Of a stretch of 64,000 bases of DNA, positions 16,906 through 25,012 are shown piece after piece. Within the stretch, counting starts at the first letter, position 1. Each line of letters opens with the position of its first letter. A program made the translations under genes and the position numbers. The notes below the pieces were generated by a model that was not told the DNA's origin, did no database searches, and was given only the letters and a program-made list of their open reading frames with translations. Source of the stretch: Lewinella sp. LCG006 (GTDB lineage: Bacteria > Bacteroidota > Bacteroidia > Chitinophagales > Saprospiraceae). The stretch covers positions 4,186,501-4,250,500 of the forward strand of contig NZ_CP160680.1 in the NCBI RefSeq assembly GCF_040784935.1. The letters are read 5' to 3'.

Positions 16906-17826
16906 CTACTCCCCCCGCCCCAGAAACTTCCGGATGCCGGCAAACAGCCCAACGAAGGCTAAAGCCACCAGCTTCCATGCTTTGAGCAAGAAGATGCCGA
17001 TAGAGGCGAGTAGCCCCGTTTTCATGAGCACTTTACCTGCAATGAGTCCGCCGATACCGTAGGCTGCGAGCCGGTCTACGCCAGGGCGGTAATCGGCATA
17101 GCGTTGGCCACGCTCAAATTCTACCCCTGCCAGGATACCGTTGATGTTGTCTTTGATTTCCGGCAAAAGTTCCATACCACCAATGGCATTGAGAACGAGA
17201 TAGCCCTCTCTGCCCAGTACCCTAATGCTGTAGTTGAGTGTATTGGTTTCCGTTTCATCGAAGTTCAACTCCATGGCCCAGTGTAGTTTTTTGGTCGCTT
17301 CATCGTAAAAGGGCGGGCTGCCCCAGCCGACCATGCGCACAGTGCCGTAGCCTTGCTCTTTTCGCAACTCACTTTCGGCAGCAGTGTCCTCGATGAGGCT
17401 TTCGAGGAGTTCATCGTAATCGATGTCTTTGGCATCGTCATCCGCTACGTGGCCTTCGTCGGAATAGGTGATGTTGATCCCGTAGCTGTCCAGGTTGTTT
17501 GGCCCACCGTCCAGCGGAAAAAGCATCCCGAGAGAGGGTGCTGAAGAGGGTGGGTTGCCCCAAATATCTGTGAGGATCATTTCCGCATCAGCGGGACCAA
17601 CGTACTTGAAACCAGCAGGTACTTTGAGTATAGCAAGGTTGTTGCCAAGCAAAACCGTATCTGTACGGTAATCAATGGTTTGGTCAATACTGTCGAGATA
17701 GGCTTGATAGAGCGCGAGGTAAAAGACTTCTTGTTCCGCATCAGATAAGGTCAGGCTATCGGTTTGAGTATTTGCCCACAGACCAGGAGCAGCCCCTAAA
17801 AAGAGGAAGAGTAATAAGTAACGCAT
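16906..17826 (-). CDS. DUF2167 membrane-anchored protein
   Basis: A 306-residue exported protein. A signal peptide (1-18, ending L-W-A-N) leads to a DUF2167 domain (about 45-260) with the family's L-G-N-N-L-A-I-L-K-V-P-A-G-F-K-Y opening, the T-Y-S-D-E-G-H-V-A-D-D-D-A strand and the later M-V-G-W-G-S-P-P-x-Y-D segment. One or two hydrophobic segments follow at about 255-297, ending in a short basic tail, so the domain would face the periplasm and be held by the C-terminal membrane part. The function of the family is unknown. It lies antisense within the space between coxD and the coxE-like gene. Confidence 0.82.
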   Translation of the reverse strand: MRYLLLFLFLGAAPGLWANTQTDSLTLSDAEQEVFYLALYQAYLDSIDQTIDYRTDTVLLGNNLAILKVPAGFKYVGPADAEMILTDIWGNPPSSAPSLGMLFPLDGGPNNLDSYGINITYSDEGHVADDDAKDIDYDELLESLIEDTAAESELRKEQGYGTVRMVGWGSPPFYDEATKKLHWAMELNFDETETNTLNYSIRVLGREGYLVLNAIGGMELLPEIKDNINGILAGVEFERGQRYADYRPGVDRLAAYGIGGLIAGKVLMKTGLLASIGIFLLKAWKLVALAFVGLFAGIRKFLGRGE

Positions 17827-18020
17827 CGAGAGAGTTGGTTTAAAATTGTCAGAGAATGAGTTTTTCTGGTCAATAATACGAAATTGTCAGAAAATTAGTT
17901 CCGTAGGGAAGGAAGCGCGCATTTTTTTGTTGTAAATTAAGCCAATCAAAAAGTATCCTAGCCATCTCTACTTCAATCACAGCTACCCCTCTTCAACGCC
18001 GTACCAATCTGCCGGAGCAG

Positions 18021-19103
18021 TTGGTGCAGTTCTGTCGTTTTTTGCGCTCACAACAATTTCGGATCAGTGCCGCCGAAGAGGTGGATGTATTGAACGTTTT
18101 GCCAGCGGTAGGTCTCCGTTCGGGACAGGATTTTCGACTGGTACTGCGCTCGGTGCTATGCAAAGACCTGAGCCAGTTGCGTAAGTTTGATGACCTCTAT
18201 ACCCAGTATTGGAAGGAGCTGGAACGCGCGGTCGACAGCAAAATCAAAGAGCAACCCGTGGAGATGGCCAAGCCCAAGCCACGTCCTCCTTCTATTCAAG
18301 TACTCAAAGATTGGTTACACGGTGGTCGCAATAGCGAAAGCACCGAGATGGTAACCTACGCCCCGGGTGGGAAAGGCCACGCTCAGGATTTTAGTGTTTT
18401 TGCAAAAGAAGAATTACAAGAAGTCTTAAGGATCGTGCGGCAATTGGCCCAACGAATTGCCCAGCGCCCTAGCCGTAGAAAGGAGCCGAGCCGACAAGTA
18501 AACAGCCTGGATTTACGTAAAAGCCTGCGGCACGCGATGCGCTACGGCGGGGAAATTTTGGATTTGCATTACCACCAACCCAAAGCCCGCAAAGTGAAGT
18601 TGGTGCTGCTGTGTGATGTAAGCAAATCTATGGAGCTGTATACCCGCTTTCTTATCCAGGTGATGTACGGTTTTCAACGCACTGGCCAACAAGTAGAGAC
18701 CTTTATTTTTAGCAGCGAACTCGAACGAGTCACCCGCCAGTTGCGCGAGCAGGATTTCCGAAAAGCCCTCCGCCGCCTCACCGCCGAGAGCAGTGCCTGG
18801 GCTGGAGGTACGGAGATCGGCAGCTGCCTCCACCAATTTACCCAAGAATACGGCGGCCGCTTGCTCAACCAGGACACCATCGTCTTGATCCTCAGCGATG
18901 GTTTGGATACCGGCAATATCGAACAGCTGGAAGAAAGTATGCGCTATCTCCAACGACGCGCTTACCGCACCATGTGGCTCAATCCACTAGCTGGCCGCCC
19001 CGGCTACGAACCTACGGTAAGAGGTATGCAAACTGCGCTGCCCTACGTGGATCACTTTCTGGCTGCTCACGATGTGGAGAGTTTGCGGAGGATCAGGTTG
19101 TAG
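18021..19103 (+). CDS. coxE: VWA domain protein, CoxE-like
   Basis: A protein of at least 360 residues with a CoxE-type von Willebrand A domain in its second half. The MIDAS metal site is D-V-S-K-S-M (DxSxS, about 199), with the later T-E-I-G-S (threonine position) and I-L-S-D-G-L-D. CoxE partners the AAA+ ATPase CoxD in maturing molybdenum hydroxylases. The listed start is a GTG. The frame remains open upstream and reads plausibly for the family (N-L-P-E-Q-L before the GTG), but no ATG is found in it, so the real start is uncertain and may be a rare codon around 17955-18018. Unusually, it is 3.2 kb away from coxD. Confidence 0.82.
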   Translation: MVQFCRFLRSQQFRISAAEEVDVLNVLPAVGLRSGQDFRLVLRSVLCKDLSQLRKFDDLYTQYWKELERAVDSKIKEQPVEMAKPKPRPPSIQVLKDWLHGGRNSESTEMVTYAPGGKGHAQDFSVFAKEELQEVLRIVRQLAQRIAQRPSRRKEPSRQVNSLDLRKSLRHAMRYGGEILDLHYHQPKARKVKLVLLCDVSKSMELYTRFLIQVMYGFQRTGQQVETFIFSSELERVTRQLREQDFRKALRRLTAESSAWAGGTEIGSCLHQFTQEYGGRLLNQDTIVLILSDGLDTGNIEQLEESMRYLQRRAYRTMWLNPLAGRPGYEPTVRGMQTALPYVDHFLAAHDVESLRRIRL

Positions 19104-19253
19104 CGGTTATTCATCTTTTGCGCCGGCCCATCCGGCACCGGCTTTACTTGTTTCACAAAATGGAGTTTTGTAGACACAGCGCCGTAGTTGGTAAACTACG
19201 TCGAACGGAGGCGCAGCGCCAGGCTTAGCCGGGTGTGCAGCTTGTTTGAGGGT

Positions 19254-19282
19254 GAAGACGTTACGAGTAACATCTCTACGAA
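19254..19282. repeat. dispersed palindrome (AGACGTTGCA family, degenerate)
   Basis: GAAGACGTTACGAGTAACAT-CTCTACG is a degenerate member of the family. The 244-bp gap between coxE and paaZ otherwise holds only short GC-rich dyads (for example GGCGCAGCGCC at 19210). Confidence 0.45.
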
Positions 19283-19346
19283 GTGGATATCCAACTTTTA
19301 CACTCTTCCACTTTTACACCCTTCCAACAAACAACCATCAACCAAC

Positions 19347-21386
19347 CTATTCCTCCTTCAACTTCACCATCGTCAAAATAGTAGCAATTGCAACGGTTTC
19401 ATTGGTTTCATCGTAGACTTCTACCAACCACTTTACGATGCCTTTGCGGTAATCTTCGTCATCGCGTTGTTGTTGCTCGATTTTCTCTTTGGCTGTCAGG
19501 TAAACGCCGATGGTCATGCCGGGGTAGACGGGCTTGGTGAAGCGACAAGATTCCAGGCCGTAGTTTAATAAAACGGGACCTTTGCGGGGTTCTACGAAGA
19601 GGCCGGCAGCTTTACTGAGTACCCAATATCCGTGGGCTACACGCTGTTCGAAGGGCGTGCCTTCCAGTGATGTAGCGTCTACATGGGCGTAGAAACGATC
19701 GCCGGTGAGGTTGGCGAAGTTGCCGATATCACCGTCCGTGACGGTATGTTTCGCCGTGGTGATGGTATCCCCTATCTCAATCTCCTGAAAGTATTTGCGG
19801 AACGGATGAATATCGCTCTCCTTACGGGCTGCACCAGGTTGGTACTGTTGGGTAACCTGGGTGAGCATGGTGGGGTGCCCCTGAAGCGCGACTGTTTGTA
19901 GATAGTGCTTGACGGAGCGAATACCGCCTAGTTCCTGACCACCTCCGGCCCGGCCCGGCCCACCGTGGTTCATCAGCGGCATGGGTGATCCATGGCCGGT
20001 GCTCTCGGGCGCACTCTCGCGGTTGAGGATCAGTATCCGGCCGTGCTGCGCGCCAGCACCCAAGAGGTATTCCTGCGCGGTGTGGGCATCGTACGTGCAG
20101 ATGGTGCTCACCAGCGAGCCTTTACCCAGGTTGGCCAGTGCAATTGCATCGTCGAGTTCGCGGTAGGGTAGGAGGGTGCTCACCGGACCGAATGCCTCAA
20201 TGTCGTGGGTAGCGGTGTGCTCGAAAGGGTGGTCGTTGCGCAAAAGGATTGGTGTACAGTAAGCACCCTTGTCGCGGTCGCCCAGTACTTCAAAATCATC
20301 CAATTGTCCGTAGACCAAGTCACTGGACTGCAAGAGTTGCTGGACACGCTCCTTGACGACCTGCTGCTGCTTTTTGCTCACCAGTGCCCCCATGCGTACG
20401 CCCTCATTGCGGGGGTCGCCCACGGTGGTACCTGCGAGTTGTTTGCCCAGAGCAATCTGTACATCCTCGATGTATGCTTCGGGGACAATGATGCGGCGGA
20501 TAGCGGTACATTTTTGCCCCGCTTTGGTGGTCATCTCCCGGCGTACTTCCTTGATGAAGAGGTTGAATTCTTCGGTGCCAGGAGCCGCGTCTTTGCCCAA
20601 GATAGCTGCATTCAAACTATCTGCCTCCATGTTGAAGGGGACGGCCTCGTTGGTAATCTGAGGTAACCCTTTGAGCTTACGCCCTGTAGCTGCGGAACCC
20701 GTAAAAGTGACCACATCCTGGCTGCCCATCGTATCCAATATACCTACTCCGGAACCCTGGACGAGTTGCAGACTCCCTTCCGGCAAGATGCCCGAGGCGA
20801 TGATGTCGCGCACCATGGCCTCCGTCAAAAAGCTGGTCACTTCGGAAGGCTTAACCACTGCGGGCATACCCGCCAGTAGATTCACCGCTACCTTTTCCAG
20901 CATTCCCCAGATGGGGAAATTGAAGGCATTGATATGCACGGCTACTCCCTGGCGGGGAACCATGACGTGCGTACCAATAAACGTCCCTTCGGTGGAGAGC
21001 CGAGCCGCTTCGCCATCTACGTACCAGCGTTGGTCACCCAACTGCCGACGCATGCTAGCGTAAGCAAATAGGGTGCCGATACCGCCTTCGATGTCTACCC
21101 AACTGTCGCCTTTGGTTGCACCCGTTTGGTAACTCAAGGGGTAATATTTCTTACGTAAATCATTGAGGTGCAGCGCTAGCTGCTTCAGCATCAGCCCCCG
21201 CTCACGGAAGCTCATTTTGCGCAGGGCTGGGCCACCGGTCTTGCGGGCGTAAGCCAGGATATCCCCAAAATCCAGGCCCGCAGTAGAGCAACTACCGATC
21301 ACTTCGCCCGTAGAGGCGTCAAATTGCGTGAATTCTTCCTGGCTAGGGCTTACCCATTTTCCCTCGATATAGTGCTGTAACTGCAT
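19347..21386 (-). CDS. paaZ: bifunctional PaaZ: aldehyde dehydrogenase and enoyl-CoA hydratase
   Basis: A 679-residue fusion protein, close to the 681 residues of E. coli PaaZ, which opens the oxepin-CoA ring and oxidises the resulting semialdehyde in phenylacetate catabolism. The start at 21386 (M-Q-L-Q-H-Y-I-E-G-K-W) fits the family; the upstream extension does not. The N-terminal aldehyde dehydrogenase (1-520) has the nucleophile cysteine in T-K-A-G-Q-K-C-T-A and the conserved glutamate in F-N-M-E-A-D-S. The C-terminal MaoC hydratase (about 550-679) has the Asp/His pair in T-G-D-R-F-Y-A-H. No other paa genes are in the window. A palindrome that looks like a TetR-type operator lies upstream (21492-21505). 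Confidence 0.93.
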   Translation of the reverse strand: MQLQHYIEGKWVSPSQEEFTQFDASTGEVIGSCSTAGLDFGDILAYARKTGGPALRKMSFRERGLMLKQLALHLNDLRKKYYPLSYQTGATKGDSWVDIEGGIGTLFAYASMRRQLGDQRWYVDGEAARLSTEGTFIGTHVMVPRQGVAVHINAFNFPIWGMLEKVAVNLLAGMPAVVKPSEVTSFLTEAMVRDIIASGILPEGSLQLVQGSGVGILDTMGSQDVVTFTGSAATGRKLKGLPQITNEAVPFNMEADSLNAAILGKDAAPGTEEFNLFIKEVRREMTTKAGQKCTAIRRIIVPEAYIEDVQIALGKQLAGTTVGDPRNEGVRMGALVSKKQQQVVKERVQQLLQSSDLVYGQLDDFEVLGDRDKGAYCTPILLRNDHPFEHTATHDIEAFGPVSTLLPYRELDDAIALANLGKGSLVSTICTYDAHTAQEYLLGAGAQHGRILILNRESAPESTGHGSPMPLMNHGGPGRAGGGQELGGIRSVKHYLQTVALQGHPTMLTQVTQQYQPGAARKESDIHPFRKYFQEIEIGDTITTAKHTVTDGDIGNFANLTGDRFYAHVDATSLEGTPFEQRVAHGYWVLSKAAGLFVEPRKGPVLLNYGLESCRFTKPVYPGMTIGVYLTAKEKIEQQQRDDEDYRKGIVKWLVEVYDETNETVAIATILTMVKLKEE

Positions 21387-21491
21387 ATTGTGGTGGTTTG
21401 CTGAGCTTGATGAAATTCTTTGGTCGCTAAAAGGTAGGCTGGACTTCAGTCCGTCCATGCTTGCAAATGAATTTCATCTAGCGTTGATTTA

Positions 21492-21513
21492 CGAACGTTT
21501 GTTCGCAAAGATA
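21492..21513 (-). promoter_or_regulatory. candidate paaZ promoter box and operator
   Basis: The palindrome CGAAC-GTTT-GTTCG (21492-21505) lies directly downstream, on the minus strand, of TATCTTTG (21513 to 21506), which fits the Bacteroidota TAnnTTTG -7 box. A repressor bound there would cover the transcription start about 100 bp upstream of paaZ. A -33 box is not obvious. TetR-type control is inference. Confidence 0.45.
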
Positions 21514-21591
21514 AACAGTTTTTGATGAATGTGGGAGGAGTGAAAAACAGTTGCTTTTGTGTATAAAATCAATGACTTTTGGATATCAAAA

Positions 21592-21780
21592 ATGAGGATC
21601 AATATCGATATTGACGATAAACTGCTGCAATTGGCATTAGAACTTGGTAAGCACGCCACTAAAAAGGAGGTCGTACACCAAGCCCTTGTGTATTATATTC
21701 GTCGACTTAAGCAATTGAAAATGCTTGAGTTGCAGGGGATGGTCGGGTGGGAGGGAGACCCTTCATCAATGTGTGTCTGA
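21592..21780 (+). CDS. VapB-type antitoxin, without adjacent toxin
   Basis: A 62-residue protein matching the VapB antitoxin family (DUF2191 type): R-I-N-I-D-I-D-D-K-L-L at the start, the helix T-K-K-E-V-V-H-Q-A-L, then a basic helix and the C-terminal M-V-G-W-E-G-D. The N-terminal half is a ribbon-helix-helix DNA-binding domain and the tail normally blocks a PIN-domain VapC ribonuclease. The ATG at 21592 is preferred over an upstream one because the family begins at M-R-I-N. No VapC-like frame follows: the next gene (21872-22381) is on the opposite strand and belongs to another family. Either an orphan remnant or a regulator of a distant toxin. Confidence 0.75.
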   Translation: MRINIDIDDKLLQLALELGKHATKKEVVHQALVYYIRRLKQLKMLELQGMVGWEGDPSSMCV

Positions 21781-21871
21781 CTAAAAATAGTCAAAACCCT
21801 GCCTTGGAGAACTAGAAAATCCCTCTACGCTCTACCCCAAAGGGCGCGAAGCTGCCCGTATCCTTCCTCCG

Positions 21872-22381
21872 CTACCCCGGCAACACCTCCCGCAACCGCT
21901 GCACGATCCGAAACGTAGCGGGGCAAACACTGGTGTTCTTTAAGGTCAGATCCAGGATTTGGTGGAAGTTCTTGCGGTCGGTGTGGGGATATTCGCGGCA
22001 AGCGCGGGGGCGAGCTTCGTAGATGCTGCAATAATTATCGTCGCCCAGAAAAGGGCAAGGCGAGAAGTTCAACACATAATCGCCTTCTTCATCCAGGTGC
22101 AGGTGCTGGTCTACCAGTTCGGCCGGGCGAATGCCCAGATGGCGGGCTACACGCTCGATGTCCACATCGCGAAAGATGGGGCTGGTCGTTTTGCAACAGT
22201 TGGCGCAAGCCAGGCAATCCATTTCCTTGAATACTTCTTCGTGGAGTTCGCTCACAGTAGCATCAAGCTCTCGCGGTGGGCGTTTGCCGATACGTGCGAA
22301 GTATTTACGGTTAGCTTTGCGTTCCTGCTTGGCCAAGGCTTTGATATCCGGTAAAATTTCGGCGAGATTTTTCGCTTTCAT
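21872..22381 (-). CDS. YkgJ-family cysteine cluster protein
   Basis: A 169-residue protein of the YkgJ (formerly UPF0153) family, thought to bind a zinc or iron-sulfur centre. The two cysteine clusters are seen as C-L-A-C-A-N-C-C (about 56-63) and C-P-F-L-G-D-D-N-Y-C-S-I-Y-E-A-R-P-R-A-C-R (about 108-128, given in order). The role is unknown. There is no signal peptide, so it is cytoplasmic. It appears monocistronic, opposite to the TlpA-like gene that begins 137 bp away. Confidence 0.87.
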   Translation of the reverse strand: MKAKNLAEILPDIKALAKQERKANRKYFARIGKRPPRELDATVSELHEEVFKEMDCLACANCCKTTSPIFRDVDIERVARHLGIRPAELVDQHLHLDEEGDYVLNFSPCPFLGDDNYCSIYEARPRACREYPHTDRKNFHQILDLTLKNTSVCPATFRIVQRLREVLPG

Positions 22382-22517
22382 GGGGCAAAGGTAAGGGAAA
22401 AGTAGGTTTTAGGTTTATTTTTGCAGCGGAGCGCGGCAATGCTAGGGCTTGCTGGTTTGAACCATATAAGGGGCTTCTTTTGGCACACAAGTATTGCTCA
22501 AAACAAATAAATAAAAC

Positions 22518-23963
22518 ATGAAATACCTGATGACCACAATGCTATTGAGTCTTTTTGCCTGCCTTTGTTGGCAATGCAGTGCTGCGGATACCTCGGCTAG
22601 CCAGTCGACGGAAACGATGATCGCTGAAAATGGCAATTTTACCATTAAGGTTGCGGGCCTCGGTGCTGGATCGGTGCGCTTGGTAGGAATGCTCAACGAC
22701 CAGCAATTTCTAGCCGATGAAGCAACGACTGATGCAAATGGGAGCGTAACTTTTACAAAGGACGAACCCTATCGCCAGGGCATATATTTTATTTTGTTGC
22801 CTAATAATGCCAATTTTCAGCTGATCATTGCAGAAGATCAAACGTTCACTTTATCCACCCAGATGAATGATCTGGTGGGGAGTATGCAGGTAGAAGGCAG
22901 TGTAGACAATCAATTGCTGTACGATAATCTTCGTTATGAGGCCAATTACCAGCAGGCTTACAACCCCTTGTCACAACAACTGAAAACACTCACAGAAGGA
23001 AGTGCGGAATACAAAGCCGTGGAAAAACAACGCCAACAATTGGTAGCCGACCGAAAAAACTACCTGGATAAGGTGTTTGCAGAGCATCCTAATGCTTTCT
23101 TCGTGAAATTTAAGAAAGCTGGCCAAAATCCTGAACTCCGTCGCGACTTACCCAATGACGCACAGGTGACGGCCTATCGGATGGAATTTTGGGACGGTGT
23201 TGATCTTGCTGATGAACGCCTGATGAATACGCCTGTGATCTTTAATAAGCTCAAGCGTTATTTTGAAGAACTCACGCCGCAGCAACCGGACTCCATTATT
23301 CTTTCGTTAGAGCGGCTGGTGGAGCGCCTGCCAAGTTTAGAAAACTCGGAGTATTACAAATATTTTGTGAACTACGTAGCCCTGAATTATGAGCCGACCA
23401 AGACGACGCTTATGGATTCAGAAGCTGTATTTGTACACATGGTGCAAAACCACTTTACCTACGAAAGAGCTTTTTGGTCGGATTCCACCAATATCTATGC
23501 GCTGCAATTACGTGCGGACGAGATGGCTCACAGTTTGGTCGGCCAGCCTGGCCCGAATGTAAAAGCACCAGACGAGAAAGGTCAGCTGCGTTCTGTTTAT
23601 GAACTCAAAGCACCTTACATCGTGGTGTATCTCTACAATCCTGACTGTGAACATTGCCAGGAACAGTCTCCGGTATTGGTTGATTTGTACCGCAATTGGC
23701 AACAACAGACACCCCCATTGGTGGATGTCTACGCAATTGCTATTGATACCGAAGATGCTTTGTGGAAAGACTATATTGCAAAAACGGGAATGCGTTGGAC
23801 CAATGTTTTTGACCCCTCCAATCGTGCTATCTATAAAACCTATTTTGTGAATGTCACCCCAGAGGTTTATGTATTAGGGCCAGACCGGAAGATTATTGCT
23901 AAAAATCTGAACGTCAGTCAGATCAATGAGGTGATTGAGCGTGATCAGCGTAAGCGGGAGTAG
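22518..23963 (+). CDS. TlpA-like thiol-disulfide oxidoreductase lipoprotein
   Basis: A 481-residue exported protein. The N-terminal hydrophobic segment ends in cysteines (one at 20) that suit lipoprotein processing. Residues about 38-140 are a DUF4369-like beta domain, residues 150-340 are helical (DUF5106-like), and the C-terminus (about 345-475) is a thioredoxin fold with the redox motif C377-E-H-C380 and a cis-proline in V-T-P-E-V-Y-V-L. Bacteroidota carry many such proteins on the periplasmic side of the membrane, where they reduce or oxidise envelope proteins. No partner gene is adjacent; a strong hairpin follows the stop codon. Confidence 0.85.
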   Translation: MKYLMTTMLLSLFACLCWQCSAADTSASQSTETMIAENGNFTIKVAGLGAGSVRLVGMLNDQQFLADEATTDANGSVTFTKDEPYRQGIYFILLPNNANFQLIIAEDQTFTLSTQMNDLVGSMQVEGSVDNQLLYDNLRYEANYQQAYNPLSQQLKTLTEGSAEYKAVEKQRQQLVADRKNYLDKVFAEHPNAFFVKFKKAGQNPELRRDLPNDAQVTAYRMEFWDGVDLADERLMNTPVIFNKLKRYFEELTPQQPDSIILSLERLVERLPSLENSEYYKYFVNYVALNYEPTKTTLMDSEAVFVHMVQNHFTYERAFWSDSTNIYALQLRADEMAHSLVGQPGPNVKAPDEKGQLRSVYELKAPYIVVYLYNPDCEHCQEQSPVLVDLYRNWQQQTPPLVDVYAIAIDTEDALWKDYIAKTGMRWTNVFDPSNRAIYKTYFVNVTPEVYVLGPDRKIIAKNLNVSQINEVIERDQRKRE

Positions 23964-23972
23964 TAAAATAAA

Positions 23973-23997
23973 GAAGGGAGCTGAGTCAGCTCCCTTC
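23973..23997 (+). terminator. hairpin after the TlpA-like gene
   Basis: GAAGGGAGCTGA followed by its complement TCAGCTCCCTTC, a perfect 12-bp stem 9 bp after the stop. No T-run follows, so it may act as an RNA end-stabiliser rather than a complete intrinsic terminator. Confidence 0.55.
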
Positions 23998-24384
23998 GAA
24001 TCCCCCTTGTAGTTAACCTACAAAAAATTAGGTCTATAGTATCTTGAGGGTTGGTGCAAAAAAGCCAATGATGGGGTACATCATCATCAGCAGATTGGGA
24101 TTAAAAAGTAAAATTTTGGTGCTTTGGGGAACATCAAAAAAATGGTGTGTGTTTGTTGTTTGTTCCTTTAAGACGGAACTATTATATGCAGGTCACAAAG
24201 TTAAGATATTTATTTTAAATATTGTTTTTATTTCTATTTTATATGTTGTTTGTCAGGCGGTTAACAATTTATTGTTGGTCTGAATACTACAGCAATACCT
24301 GCCTTGCCATCTTTCAATTAAGGCTAAGTAAGCACTTTTGTCAAAAAAAATATTTTACCAAGCAGTAAATGAACCTTACTAGCG
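23998..24384. other. AT-rich gene-free stretch
   Basis: About 390 bases between the TlpA-like gene and the membrane-protein gene. A 79-codon frame (24044-24283) is present but has no family resemblance and a composition typical of AT-rich noncoding DNA, so I do not call it. No dyads longer than 8 bp were noticed. Confidence 0.4.
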
Positions 24385-24392
24385 TAGCTTTG
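24385..24392 (+). promoter_or_regulatory. TAnnTTTG -7 promoter box
   Basis: TAGCTTTG fits the Bacteroidota -7 consensus and lies 25 bp before the ATG of the membrane-protein gene, giving a short leader. No convincing -33 TTTG was found. Confidence 0.4.
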
Positions 24393-24416
24393 TCTTTTCT
24401 TTGAAAAAAACTATTC

Positions 24417-24887
24417 ATGCAACAAAGTACCGCACTGTTGGCCCGTTTGGAGCTCGTTTGGTGGCTAATCACAGCCGTCATTGCGACAATGATACTGGGG
24501 CCTGTTCTCTATAAGTTACCCGATTATCAATTCTTATGGCCGAATCTGGCTTTTGTGGTCATTATGATCACTTTTACGCGCTATATCTTCTTCTTACGTT
24601 ATACTTTTTTGGCCGATTGGCGCAATATCAAGGTGGCTATCATCTTTGCTTGTATTTTCATCGCCTTCTTATTGATCCAGGAGATCAATCTATTTCAGAC
24701 CTTTTTGGATGAGAATGGCATAGAGGGGATAGTAGGCACGCTGCCTCGGGTAGAGCAGGAACCGATGATGAAGTTTATCCGTAGCGAGATGCTGCTATTT
24801 GGGGTAGGAGCGGTGATCACTTGTGGGGTTTTGCCATTGCGGCTAGTGGTCTCTATCTGGCGGCGTTGGAATGGGTACGAGGATTAG
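24417..24887 (+). CDS. hypothetical multi-pass membrane protein
   Basis: A 156-residue integral membrane protein with four predicted transmembrane segments: about 10-32, 40-62, 70-92 and 122-147, the last followed by a basic R-R-W tail. No family recognised. Short loops and the absence of charged residues in the helices argue against a transporter. It may be a small inner-membrane protein of unknown role. Its own promoter box lies 25 bp upstream, and the next gene (Sua5) is 125 bp downstream on the same strand. Confidence 0.65.
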   Translation: MQQSTALLARLELVWWLITAVIATMILGPVLYKLPDYQFLWPNLAFVVIMITFTRYIFFLRYTFLADWRNIKVAIIFACIFIAFLLIQEINLFQTFLDENGIEGIVGTLPRVEQEPMMKFIRSEMLLFGVGAVITCGVLPLRLVVSIWRRWNGYED

Positions 24888-25012
24888 GGCTGTTTTTAAC
24901 GCTTAATTATCGCTTGTTCGCTAATTTTGTTCCGTCCTCCATGAAAAGAGGAGCCTTGGTGACGAAAAATGCGCCTCATTTTTAAAGATTCTATGCTTAA
25001 ATACTACCTATT

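Noticed and set aside
21592..22381. VapBC toxin-antitoxin pair
   Set aside because: The adjacent gene is a YkgJ cysteine-cluster protein on the opposite strand, not a PIN-domain toxin.
24044..24283. 79-codon gene downstream of the TlpA-like gene
   Set aside because: AT-rich composition, no ribosome site and no recognisable domain; better explained as noncoding DNA.
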